From: Phyto melanocephala
Lineage: Eukaryota; Arthropoda; Insecta; Diptera; Rhinophoridae
Assembly: GCA_941918925.1 (NCBI GenBank)
Contig: OW799233.1
Span: 81,657,797-81,721,796, forward strand
Direction: 5' to 3'
DNA: 64,000 nucleotides
The position numbers and the translations under genes were made by a program. Of the stretch, positions 35,579-48,800 are shown piece after piece. The notes beneath the pieces were generated by a model, which saw only the letters and a program-made list of their open reading frames with translations, ran no database searches and was not told where the DNA came from. The stretch's first letter is position 1, and each line of letters begins with the position of its first letter.

Positions 35579-35862
35579 GTTATTGATACAATGTTTTTTT
35601 TAAGAATCGTTAAAAATTTCACAATAACCGTTTGCTTTAATCAGTTTTATTGCAACAATTATTTTTGCTATTAAATTCACCGTATGGTTAACACATACAT
35701 ACATAGTACATATGTAAGTTAACATGCAGTGTACGTGTGTTTAGATAGCTAACAAATTCCCATCATATGTGTCTAAAGTTTAGACTCTAAAATGCTTTTG
35801 GTAACATGCAATGCATTTTATGTTACCAAACATTTAAAACAAATAAAACATTTTCAATTAAA
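35579..35862. other. Short intergenic stretch with a small palindrome
   Basis: TTTGGTAACAT at 35798 is inverted as ATGTTACCAAA ending at 35831, a 34-bp hairpin. ACATACATACAT simple sequence lies near 35695. Confidence 0.4.
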
Positions 35863-36179
35863 AGGGTTTTGACCTTTTTTACAAAGAAATAAATAAATTA
35901 AAAGAGGAAAAAAGGAAAATGTTTTTTCTTGAGCAAAAAAACCTTTATATGAAAAAAATTAAAGAATGGGTTTTGCAAGAAGAACAAAATGAGGAAATTT
36001 TGCAAAATAAAAAATTAAAAATGGAGATTTCAAGTCAAATAAGCTTGGAAATCGCTCTGCAAGGCAGACTATTTATGGATGGAATGCTAGCAATGCTAGA
36101 GTTAGACTCTGAACTAATGTATGATAAAAAGTTTGCGTCTGCCTTATATGTTAAAACAAATTTTACACCAAAAATATGA
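35863..36179 (+). CDS. Possible terminal exon, coiled-coil protein, unknown
   Basis: Following an in-frame stop at about 35857 the frame is open to TGA at 36177-36179: FYKEINKLKEEKRKMFFLEQ, KNLYMKKIKEWVLQEEQNEE and so on, ending KTNFTPKI. It is charged and helical (Lys/Glu heptad-like) in the first 65 residues, then has a less polar end. A polypyrimidine-AG (CCTTTTTTACAAAG) near 35886 could be an acceptor, which would make this the last exon of a plus-strand gene converging on spn-E. No family recognised. Confidence 0.35.
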
Positions 36180-36352
36180 TGATTCAATATACCGTTTAGA
36201 CTAAGGTTTATATATTAGGACTATCATTTTATATCATATTTGTGAGTTATATTTTTATTGTGAAAGGTATTCTTATGATTAAACGTTAAACATTTTAGAA
36301 ATATTTATTTTAAAGAAATATTTTATGAATTATGTATAAGAATCAGTGATAA

Positions 36353-36438
36353 TATATCGTTACCTTAATATAGAAAGGCTCTAACTCAAGCATTTTTGTA
36401 CATTAGTTAGGGTTTTTTTATATTAAGGTAACGATATA
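36353..36438. ncRNA. 34-bp stem hairpin at the spn-E 3' end
   Basis: TATATCGTTACCTTAATATA at 36353 pairs with TATATTAAGGTAACGATATA ending 36438. Pairing extends inward (CTAACT / AGTTAG) to a 34-bp stem with few mismatches and an 18-nt loop. It begins 23 nt past the predicted spn-E stop on the minus strand, so it would lie in the spn-E 3' UTR. It could be a precursor-microRNA-like fold, a UTR structure or a tiny foldback element. Confidence 0.5.
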
Positions 36439-36460
36439 TAGTTTAATTTTATTTTGAAAT

Positions 36461-36599
36461 TTAAATTGGGTGCGGCTGAAAACGAATTTGATGTTCCCTA
36501 TCTAGATGTAGCTGTGAAAGCAGATGAAGTCGTAGTTGAGAAATATTTTCAATTGATTGATGACACAAACGGCATGTAATTTCTTGTATAGATGCATCA
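36461..36599 (-). CDS. spn-E: spn-E last exon: C2H2-like finger and C-terminus
   Basis: After a TTTATTTTTAG acceptor the frame DASIQEITCRLCHQSIENIS, QLRLHLLSQLH, then IRFQPHPI-stop contains a C-x2-C-x12-H-x5-H finger. The previous exon ends in phase 1 with either available donor, while this frame needs phase 2. As the sequence stands the finger is therefore one base out of frame. An assembly indel or an unusual junction could explain it. Confidence 0.65.
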
Positions 36600-36666
36600 C
36601 TAAAAATAAATTTAATTATTAAACAAACATTTATAAACAATTTTAATACTAACTATTGACTTTTAC

Positions 36667-36872
36667 GATGTAATTCATGACAATGCATATTGAGAGCATG
36701 AATACGGTCATATTTTTCTTCATACAAGCGTAGAGGCGTGAGTGGTGGAAATAGTGATCGTTTGTTATAAATATTTTCCTCTTTAACTATATTATTCGGA
36801 TCTAAATATTCCCACTTGTTGTCATTTGGTCCAACGTGGATCTCAATATATTTGCGATTTTTGCTTAAAAGT
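36667..36872 (-). CDS. spn-E: spn-E exon (second last)
   Basis: Acceptor TTTATTTAAAG; encodes LLSKNRKYIEIHVGPNDNKW, EYLDPNNIV and RSLFPPLTPLRLYEE, then CHELH. Entry phase 2 matches the previous exon. The donor is either CATC/GTAAAA at 36667 or AAAA/GTCAAT at 36661, both phase 1. Part of the region after the Tudor domain of spindle-E. Confidence 0.8.
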
Positions 36873-39800
36873 CTTTAAATAAAATAATAGAAAATAAACA
36901 ACAAATTAAAAAAAAAAATAATTGCCTATTTACCTTAAAGCAAGTTGCTTATTTTTCGTAGTTAAATCAATTATATCACTTGATTTTAAATTTGGACGCT
37001 CTTCTTCGGGTTTTGTAAAAAATAAAGTATCGATCGAATATCGTATTTGATTTATCTGGAAAAGCACAGAAATTAATTTTTACATTTTGCAAACAATATT
37101 ATACTAAAATTTATTAGCTACAACAGCAAAGGCTACTTACTAATTCCAAATCATCTGGCAAGATATCCACATCCAAATTGAGAACTATGTCATGATCACC
37201 GAATAGTGAATTTAAAGTTTCTTCTTCGTACCCCAATCCAGCTAATATTGCTACATATTTAGTTTGCGTCTTGTTGCACTTTATTTGCATTGTGGGACAA
37301 AAGAGTAATGTCATCAAAGCTCCAAATCCATGTATGTTAGGCATAAGCGTTGTGGCTCGAGCGACAAGCATGTCACCACTAGATGACTCGGTTATGTTAG
37401 CTGCAACAACTAGACGCTCATACATGTCCTTTGGATTACTATCTACTTGTATGAAATTAACTGAATCTCTTTCGAGAGTAACTTTTTTCCAGGTACCTGC
37501 ACGTATGGCTGAAAACAAATCAATTTCGATAGGACTGAAGGGGCCACGCAATTTTAATGTTTTATTGCATAAATGCTGTGGAGGAGGTTCTATGTCCATA
37601 TCGATTTCTGGTCTGATCGATGATAAATATTCTTCATTTTGTCGAGCACTGTCTTCGTCTAGAAAACGATTTGCAACCGATTGTTTGCGAATACGAAAAT
37701 CGTGGTCACTCTACAAGAAAACAAAAATTATAAAAACCTAAGGACTAAAGTCATCATACAACATTCATTTTGATTATAAGTAAACAAAAAATAAACAAGT
37801 AAGAGCACTATATTCGGCTGTGCCGAATCTTTTATACCCACCACCAATTTTCCGTTCTTTTATAGCTAGGGTTTTTTTCACGAAAATTTTTGTTTCCCGG
37901 AAATGCGAGATTTATTTTTTAATAGCCCGGAATCCCGCAGCAAAACAAATAAAAAGTAAATTTGTTTTTAATTAAAAAAAAACTTTTTATTAAAAAGCAT
38001 AAAATAGTTTATAATATAAAAGAAACACTTCAAAAATAAAAATTAATAAAGAAACTTGAATTTAAAATATGAATTGAGCAAAAATATTTTTTGTTAAAAA
38101 AATAAAATTCTCCATATACGAGATCTAATATGAGCACAAAAAAACAAAAATACAGGTACTTCAGCTATGAGATCAAAAATAAAATCATTAGAATTCAATT
38201 TCAATATAAACAATGTAAACATCTGCTCTCGAATTGTAGCCAGCTCTTTTATTTCCCGGGAAATCGGGAAGATTAAATAACTCAAATTCTCGGGAAATAA
38301 CCCAATTTATAGCACAAAATGTATTTGTTTGTTTTTAACAGTAATCGCTATGCAATAATCTCTTTGTACTAAAATATGTATCACTTTCTTTGTATAACTT
38401 CGATATGCTAGCAAAATGTTTTCGTAAATTTAGTCTTTCAATGAAAGTGGGCGTTCAAAGCAGGCGTGTCGAAGTTGTTTCTACTATTAAATGCAACTTA
38501 GATGTTTCAATATAGTCCTTTATTATTCCAAAATCTCTATTCGTAGAGAAATTATAACAGTTTGAGATAAACCGTTATATGGGAGGTAGGCGTTCAAGTG
38601 GGCGTGTCACCTAAATCTTCCGGCATAACAATGACATTGACTAGAAGGATATCTATTGCAAATTTCATCATTGTAGCTCTAATTTTGTCGGTTTTTTGAG
38701 CTTTTAAATTTCATTAACAGCGGATAACGTGAAAAGTGGGCGTAATAGTAGGCGTGTCGAAATTATTTCTACAAATAAATGCGACTTAGATGTTCCAATA
38801 TAGACCTTTATTATTCTAAAATCTTTATTCTTAGAGATATTATATGAATTTTAGTTAAGACGTTATATGGGAGGTGGGCGTAAAAGTGGGCGTGTCACAT
38901 TTATTTTCCGTTAGAACAAAGTATTTGACCAAAAAGCCATGTGTGCGAAATTTCAGAGTCGTACATCCAATTTTGATTGCTTTATGACGTTTTTGTTTTT
39001 AAATATACCGAAAACTACACTGTGCGGTATAAATTTTTGTACATTTTGATCTATAACTCCTTTCCTAATGCATGGATTTAGGCAATTTTCGGAGAAAAAT
39101 ATTGGTTTCACTCAGAAAATATATATTCGAAGTTTCATGACTCTACGTTGATTCGTTTGGATACAATTCCATTTTATGCGATGTCCGAAGGACACGGTTT
39201 TTTCGACCTACTCTTGCTTTACGAGCTATAACTCTCTTCCTAATATTCCGATTTAGCCCATTTTCAATACCAAACAAACCTTGTGTATAAGAAAGATTCT
39301 GGCAAAATTTGAGCCCCCTAGCTTTTTCGGTGCGACCTCTATCGTGCTTTCAACAGACGGACAGACGGACGGACATAGCTAGATCGTCATCAAATCAAAC
39401 CCTGATTCAGAATATATATACTTTATGGGGTCTAAAATGGATATTTCGATGTGTTACAAACGGAATGACAAAATGAATATACCCCCACCATTTTTTTTTG
39501 GTGGCGGGTGTAATAAAAAATGGTAAGAGAGTAATGAGAAATTTTTGGTTGTTAAAGGCATTAATAATGAATATTAATTATGTAATCAATTATTATACCC
39601 GCCATCAAAAAAATGGTGGGGGTATATTCATTTCGTCATTCCGTTTGTAACACATCGAAATATCCATTTTAGACCCCATAAAGTATATATATTCTGAATC
39701 GGGGTTTGATTTTATGACGATCTAGCTATGTCCGTCCGTCTGTCTGTTGAAAGCACGATAGAGGTCGCACCGAAAAAGCTAGGGAGCACAAATTTTGCCA

Positions 39801-42800
39801 GAATCTTTCCTTTAGACAAGGTTTGTTTGGTATTAAAAATGGGCTAAATCGGAATATCAGGAAGAGAGTTATAGCTCGTAAAGCAAGAGTAGCTCGAAAA
39901 AACTGTGTCCTTCGCACATCGAATAAAATGGAATTGTGTCCATACGCATAAACGTAGTCATGAAACTTCGAATATATATTTATCGAGTCAAAAGAATATT
40001 TTTCCCTGAAAATCGCTTAAATCTATGAGTTAGGAAAAGAGTTATAGATCAAAATGTACGAAAATTTATACCGCACGGTGTATATTTCAAATTTAAAACG
40101 TAATAAAACTGACAAAACTATATGTACGATTCTGAAATTTTGCAAACATGGCTTTTTGGCCAAAGTCTTCGTTATAACGAAAAATAGATGTGCCACGCCC
40201 ACTTTTTCCTTTAAAGTTTTATAAAAATATATTAGTCATATATATTATATATTATATATAAATGGGCTAAATCGGAATATCAGGAAGAGAGTTATAGCTC
40301 GTAAAGCAAGAGTAGCTCGAAAAAACTGTGTCCTTCGCACATCGAATAAAATGGAATTGTGTCCATACGCATAAACGTAGTCATGAAACTTCGAATATAT
40401 ATTTATCGAGTCAAAAGAATATTTTTCCCTGAAAATCGCTTAAATCTATGAGTTAGGAAAAGAGTTATAGATCAAAATGTACGAAAATTTATACCGCACG
40501 GTGTATATTTCAAATTTAAAACGTAATAAAACTGACAAAACTATATGTACGATTCTGAAATTTTGCAAACATGGCTTTTTGGCCAAAGTCTTCGTTATAA
40601 CGAAAAATAGATGTGCCACGCCCACTTTTTCCTTTAAAGTTTTATAAAAATATATTAGTCATATATATTAGCATTTATTCATTGCAGACGGCATCATCTG
40701 TTGAAGGCGCCACTACATTTTGCAAACAGTGAGGATGATGTCTTTGCTAAATATCACGTAGAACACTAGATGACTCTAATAAAATTTTTACTAACAAACT
40801 CTTTTATTTTTTGCACAAACTACAAAGGAATTTTATAGGGCTTTGTGAAAACGAAAATGACCGAAGTTTGTTTACAAAAATTAACTAGAGTAATTATTTG
40901 TGCCCAACTTTATATATAGTTGTAGAGGTTTAAGATTTAAAAATATAAAAAAAAATGTGCATCAGTAGATTTAAAATATGTATTTGAATATTTAAAATAC
41001 ATTTTTTAGTCAAATTATTTTTTTATCTATCTATTCTTTTGTAAAGGGTGGTTAAATTTTAAGGCCACAGGGCGATTCAAAATATACATTCTCAGCATTT
41101 TGCTAAAACGGGAAATATATGATAGTAAGATTTTGATTTTTAAACTTCTATAACATTGTGCTTTTAAAAGATTTTCAAACGAAATAAAATTTGTATAATT
41201 TTAAAATTTGTTAGCCATTAATACATGAAAATAAATTGTTTATGTTTTTTTACTAAGGCCAAAATTTTCCTAAATTCCCATTTTTAATAGAGCATAACTT
41301 CAGGAGAACATAAGATAACAAAAATAAATTAGCACTTTTTCGTAGATAAAACTTTCCACTCAAATTCATGTAATTTCTCTATGAATAAAGATTTTGGAAT
41401 ACTAAAGGACTATAATGAAATATCTAAGTTATGTTTATTAGTAGAAACTTTATTGACACGTGTACTTTAACGGTCACATTCATTGAAAGACTAAATTTAC
41501 GAAAACATTTTGCTATCATATCGAAGTTATTAAGGGCGGTTAAATTTTAAGGGCCGATGTTGATTTTAAATAAAACACAAATTACTTAAAAAATTATTAC
41601 CATTTCTTTTTACAATGATAATATTTGCATTGTTCAATTATGTATGGAACAAAATATCGGCCAAATGGTCCCCCAACCTCGGCGGCACACCTCGATCCGA
41701 TAGTCCAAATTTTCAACGACACTGTTGATGCTCAATTGTTGGGCACGATGATGAGTCTAGGTTGCTTGCTCTTTTGCCACGTTATCGTGAAAAACAGCAA
41801 GATGGCATTCACAGATGTTTTCACATTTCATACAGACCTGCTTTGCAGACATTTAAATATTTTTTACAATTCTCACGATTGTGGACGAATTCGAACGATT
41901 ATGTTGACCAAAAGAATCACGAAGTGCACAAAATGCATTTTGATTTGAACGCCGATTTTTATAAAAATTCTTATTATTTTAAAGCGTTGCTCGATTGCGT
42001 ATCATTCCACGGTTCAAATTGAGTTAGTCTGAGATTGAGAAATGTCAAATGGAATGCAAGAAAAAAGTTGAAGTTTATGTGTGGTTCACCTTCAACATGG
42101 GCCCTTAAAATTTAACCACCCTCTACAAAGAAAGTGATACATATTTTATTATAAAGAGATTATTCCATAGCGATTAAAAAAATAATAAATATTGTGCTTT
42201 AAATGTACACAAAATTGGTGGTGGGTATAAAAGATTCGGCACAGCCGAATATAGTGCTCTTACTTGTTTATAAACATAATGTAAAAGTAATAAACAAAAA
42301 AGTTTTAATAATTAAGTGACAATGTTCTTCATACGTAAAACCCTTGCGGTGTTTTTTATTCGCCTTTAACTGTTATACTAAATGTAAAAAACGGCACTAG
42401 TTTTAACCAATCGGAGTGCAATATTCGGCCGTGCTGAATCTTATATACCCTACACAATCAAGTAAATAGGTATTTCAAAACTTTAATAATTACCGAATGT
42501 GATTCAATGTTGTCTGTCATCTTGACTTCTGAATTTACTGTATTCTAAAGGAGTTAAAGCGGGTAAATTTGTAGTTACTAGATTTGACCCATGTACTATG
42601 TAAAGTGTAATTGTACGCCGTTTTGTAGTGGTAGCCATCATTGATTTTTAGTTTTTTTAAGTGTATTAAATTTTGTTTTCTAAGACCTTTCATTTCCCAC
42701 CAATGTTGACCCCGCGGTTGTCTAGAAGTTGAAAAAGTATCGATTTTCGTTTGCAGATTTTTGGAAAAACAGCGAATCAGTTATATCCTAGATAGTTTCG

Positions 42801-45800
42801 AACCGATTTGTCTGTTTTAATTAAGATAAATAAAAAAAAATTTATACCATAGATTTATAGTTTTTACCGAATAATGAAGAATATTAAAGAATTTATCAAT
42901 AATCTAGTTTTGAGTGGTGTCAGAGTCTTTCTAGAAAAGATAGAAAAGAAAGACTCTTTACTGCTAGATGGGTGGGATAGGCATCTGCTGAGGAAGCGCC
43001 GGAAGAAAATGGCTAGATTCGAATGAATCCACGGTTCTACCGATGCTATCCTAGGGCTTCCCTTTTCTGCGGGATACACAGCAAGCGTTTCTGAGAAGTC
43101 AACTTTTGTCAGTAAGGACAAAGGATCCTTAGTAGGTCCTGCTGCTGAATCCTCAAAAAAGAAAGGGGTAATGCAGTAGGAGGGCAAGAGTACACCACCC
43201 GGCAGTATGGTTATAGCTAAGGGAACTAGGCCTCGAGACGTAGAAGCCTCTACTAGCAGCGCGATGAGGACTGGCAAGGTCTTAGTAATGTCCGGAAGTG
43301 ACTCGCTAAAGGAGTTTCTACCGCGACAAACCAGTCGACATCTGTAAGGAAATCGGATGATCTCCGATTTAACTTTGACAAAGGCTCCAGAATAGGGGGT
43401 GTTTAGAGAGTGAGGTCTGGTGATGGTGAAAAATCTCCGGCAGCTAAGATGAACAGGCTATAGTCGGCTTTCTTAAGAATCACCATAAGGAGATCATTAA
43501 GGGCGCTGGCTCCAGAGGACCAAACCTCATCATCGAAAAAACCGAGGGCGTCGTCAAGTTGACAATATTCTGGCGGCTGTCATCATTCGTACGGATCCTG
43601 ATGGAAGGATCAGTGTAGGAAGATGGCAGGTACTAAAGAACAAATTTCTTGACGAAATCTTCGGTGTAAGAGGAAGACCTGACGTAGTAGCTTTCAAAGA
43701 AGCTGACTGGGCAAAATGCGTCGAAACCGTCGGTTGTGGCAACGCTTGTTCTGAAGCCAGGGACATTATACTTTTATCTGAGTTACTACTGACCTCTTAA
43801 AACGGTAGAGGTCATACTGGGAGTGTTGACGACCTCACGGTTGTAACAGGAGAGGTTAGGGAAAAAACTGTCTTGGCACTAGCATCGGTATAATTACTAT
43901 ATGAGGCTGCCAATCCACCAAGTGAGAAAGTTGAAGAGTTGGTGAAACACTCAAGCAAAAGAGCTTAATACTTGCACTGGGTTGTGACGCTAATGCACAC
44001 CATACCCAATGGGAAGTACCGACACCAACAAAAGAGGTGAGTGTTAGTTTGAATTTATTATTGCCAGCAATCTCTGTATCTGTAATAGGGTGAAGACGCC
44101 AATATTCCGAACTAAAAATAGGGATAGTAAAATATATAACATTGACGAAAACTAGGGACTCAGTACGAGGATTGGAGTGTCGATTTGGGGTTTTTCTTCC
44201 CTGACCATAGACGTCTGATCTTTAAAAAGCCGAAAGGTGTCCATATATAATCCAAGGGGGACGAATAGGGATTTTTTTCGGGACTGGTGAATAGTACTCT
44301 TTGAGTTACACACGATTAGGGGTCGACTCAACAGGGGTGGAGCAATTGGTAGACACCTTCACGGAGGTGTTGACGAGTAGTTTTGAGCGATCTTGTCCAT
44401 TGAACTTTCCGGGCATGCGCACGCAACCCAGATGGTGGACAGTCGAAGTTAAGATTCAAAGTTCCACTGTCAGAAGGTTGTTCAATAGGGCGAACTATAC
44501 GCGTAAGGATAAGGATTGAAGTAACATAAAGATAAGTTATAATAGGTATAAGGTAGACATTAGAAAGGCGAAAAGGGACTCATGGATCCAGATTATCAAG
44601 TCAGTGGATTCTGTGAATGAAATGTCCAGTTTCTGAAGAATTTTATCCAAGGACCCTGTAGTCGCGGGAGTTATTCAGAGGCCGGACGACTCGTGAACGG
44701 AATCTATATCTCTGTTTCCTTATGGATACTCACTTTCCAAGGTGATCCTGGAGCGGGGGACCGGATGGGGTGTGGTACCCGTTTCTCTGGGTCGAACTCG
44801 GAAGCTAAGGATAAAGAGGCGGTGAGGGAGATGATCACCGGTTAATACTTTTGGATCGTACTAATCGGCGGGACCGAATGGTATCTTCCCAGCCATTTAA
44901 CAAATCAAGGAATACACCTTGATATAGAAGGTCCCTTTAACAACTTAAAGATAGAGGCTATGGGACGGGCACTGGGTAATTTTGGGGTTACGTTATTCTT
45001 GGTCGAATGGATAACTCTCATACTTAGCAGCAGTTGTTCGGACTGGGGAAACGAGCACTTAAAAAAACTGGTGACTAGGGAAACCCCTTAAGGTAGAGTT
45101 CTCTCTCCCTTACTATGGCTCTTGGTTGTCAATGCCATTTTAAGGCATTTTGACATGATATGACAGAAGGTCGGGGCCTATGCCGATGATGTAGTTATAT
45201 TGGTTTTTGCCGACAATTAACGAAGTCATGCAAGTGGCGTTGGCGAACTGTCAGCATCGACTACTGATAATGGTCTGAGAGTGAATCCAGAGAAGACAGT
45301 TTTTTTATTTTACTAGGAGGTAAAAGGCAGGAAAGTAAAGTCGCCATTACTTGAGGGACTAGAGCTTAGACTATCTGATGGTGTTAAGTATCTAGGAGTT
45401 TTTCTGTCCTAAAGAAGAATACTCAGGAGAGGCCTTAATGCCTTCTATGCTTGCATATCATCGATAGGGGTGATGAGTTAGCTAGACTGGGCTTGGAAAT
45501 GGTGGTTGCCGACGGTCTGGAGGCGGTTAGGTCTCCAATCGGCTTTTATTTTGAAGGATCAGGGAATGCTTCCTGAGCGGAACTAATCGGGTCTGGAGTA
45601 ACCGCACGGACTGCATGGTATCGTGTGCATTACGGCTTAGAAATTCCGATTCAGATTTGCTTCTAGACAGGGGTAGGGTCTGCGTTAGGATTATGATAGC
45701 TATTATCGCAGGCCACTTTATATTAGCCAGGATGGCGGTCAGAATAAAATCGGAACTGTCAGATATGTACAGGTTGTCTGAGGATCTAGATTAGTTGGAG

Positions 45801-48800
45801 ACAGTTAAACGCGTTATGTGTCATTTTCCCAAACTGCAGAATAGCAGGCTGAGAATGCTAAGTAGTAGATTCCTGGGCGAACTGGGGGATATCTCTAGAC
45901 TCAAGGGCTGCGTGATAGGAGACTAAGGTCAGGACAAATGTAGGCTAGGGCTATTTTTTAACGACTAATACTTGTTTTTTTATTTAATTTTTATAAATTT
46001 TTATTTTCTATTCTTTTCTTTTTACTATTTTTTTTAAGGCGTCACAATGGACTAAATTGGTGACGATGTAAGGATAATTTTGCACCAGCCTTTTTACCTT
46101 ACCTTTCCTACGTCGATAAAGAAAAAAAAGTAATACACTGACTTGTTCTTAAAAATTATTTTATAAATAAGGCCGAACTGTTTAAAATTTTTGTCTTGTC
46201 TTGTTTTGATTTAGTTTTTTATTTCGAGAATTTTTTTTGTAACGTTTTTTTTATTATTTTTATTTATTTATTTCTGAAATTTTTTTCGCATAAGGAAATT
46301 GTTATCAAAGCAACTCGTACTCGTTTGAAGGGAATAGCTACTACAGTTCTCAAAATATAGCATAAAATGTGTTCAGTTTGTATGAAAGGTACCACGTACA
46401 CCTAAAATAAAACAAGTAAGAGCACTATATTCGGCTGTGACGAATATTTTATACCCACCACCAATTTTGTGTACATTTAAAGCACAATATTTATTATTTT
46501 GTTAATCGCTATGGAATAATCTTTTTTCAATAAAATATGTATCGCTTTCTTTATAGAGGATGGTTAAATTTTAAGAGCCCATGTTGAAGGTGAACTACAC
46601 CTAGTCTCTAAATTTGTTTTCTGCATTTCACTTGACATTTCTCAATCTCAAACTTACTCAATTTGATCCGTGGAAAGATACGCAAATGAGCAACGCTTTA
46701 AAGTTATTCAGGTTTATTATAAAAATGGGCGTTCAAATCAAACTGTATTTTGTGCAGTTCGTAATTGTTTTGATCAACATAATCGTTCAAATTCGTCCAC
46801 AATCGGGAGAATTGTAAAAAATATTTGAATTTCTGCAAAACAGGTCTGTATAAAATGTTAGAAAATCTGTGAATGCCTTCTTAGTTCGTTGAATTGGAAC
46901 CACTGCTGGTTTTTGCGATAGTGTGGCAAAAGAGCAGTCAACCTCGCCTCATCATCATGCCCGACAATTGAGAATCAACATTGTCATTGAAAATTTGGGC
47001 CATCAGATAGAGGAGTGGTGCCAAGGGGGGGGGGGGGGGTGTTGCATTTGGCCAATATTTTGTTAAATACATAATTGAACCATACAAATATTATAATTAC
47101 AAAAAGAAATAATAATAATATCCTAAACAATTTGTGTTTTATTTAAATTCAACATAAAATTTAACCACCCTTTATAACTTCGATATGCTACTAAAATGCT
47201 TTTGTAAGTGTAGTCTTTCAATGAAAGTGGGCGTTAAAGTAGGTATGTCAATAAAGTTTCTGCTAATAAATACAACTTAGATATTTCAATATAGTCCTTT
47301 ATTTACCCAAAAACTTTGTCAATAGAGAAATTACATGAATTTAAGATAAACCGTTATATGGGAGGTAGGCGTTAAAGTGGGCGTGTCACCTAAACTTTTT
47401 GGCACAACAATAACATTGAATAGAAGGATATACGTAGCAAATTTTATCATCATACCTCTAATTTTGGCGGTTTTATGAGCTTTTAAATTTCATTAACGAT
47501 AGATAACGTGAAAAGTGGGCGTTATAGTAGGCGTGTCAAAATTATTTTTGCGAATGAATCCAACTTAGGTGTTTCAATATAGCCCTTTATTATTCCAAAA
47601 TCTTTATTAATAGAGAAATTATATGAATTTTAGGTAAAACGTTATATGGGAGGTGGGCGTAAAAGTGGGCGTGGCACATTGATTTTTCGTTACAAAAAAG
47701 CGTCTCACCAAAAAGCAATGTGTGCAAAATTTCAGAGTCGTACATCCAATTTTGTTGCTTTATGACGTTTTTGTTTTTAAATATACCGAAAAATACACTG
47801 TGCGGTATAAATTTTCGTACATTTTGATCGATAACTCCTCTCCTAATGCATAGATTTAGATAATTTTCGGGGAAAAATATTGTTTTTAGTCAGGAAATAT
47901 ATATTCGAAGTTTCATGAGTCTGCGTTAATGCGTTTGGACATAATTCCATTTTATTCGATGTTCGAAGGACACGGTTTTTTCGACCTACTCTTGCTTTTC
48001 GAGCTATAACTCTGTTCCTAATATTCCGATCTATCCCATTATCCCATATCCCAAACAAACCTTGTGTATAAGAAAGATTCTGGCAAAATTTGAGCCCCCT
48101 AGCTTTTTCGGTGCGACCTCTATCGTGCTTTCAACAGACGGACAGACGGACGGACATAGCTAGATCGTCATCAAATCAAACCCTGATTCAGAATATATAT
48201 ACTTTATGGGGTCTAAAATGGATATTTCGATGTGTTACAAACGGAATGACAAAATGAATATACCCCCACCATTTTTTTGGTGGCGGGTATATAAAGAAAA
48301 CAAAGTTTACTATGTGCGTTCGGAAGGTAGACCTAGACCATTGGTAAAAAAAATTTTTAAATTAAATAAGTAGTTTTAGTGGTGTCAAGGGTACAACAAT
48401 ACAATATTGATTGCTGACCCCATAAAGTATATATATCCTGAAAGCTTATGACTAGGAGAGTCTATTGAGCAATGTACGTCTATCCGTGTGTTATTAAAAT
48501 CAACTTTTAGAAGGCCCACATGTTGCCTTTGTGTTTGGAAATATCCGGGAATGAATCGCTATAGAAATCGCACACATTAATCTCATAACTTTCTGAGATA
48601 TGAGTAAAAAACACGTCTGCCTTTGTTTGTTCGATAATAACCATAATTTTTAAGTCGTTTCATTAAAACAAGCGTATTTTCTCTTTTTGAAATCGAAAGC
48701 GTACAGCATCCCACGACAGTTCAAAAGCTTAAAAACGACATTTTGCAGATATCAATCATTGACAACAGTTAATTGAAAAAACGTGATTGAGAACATTGGT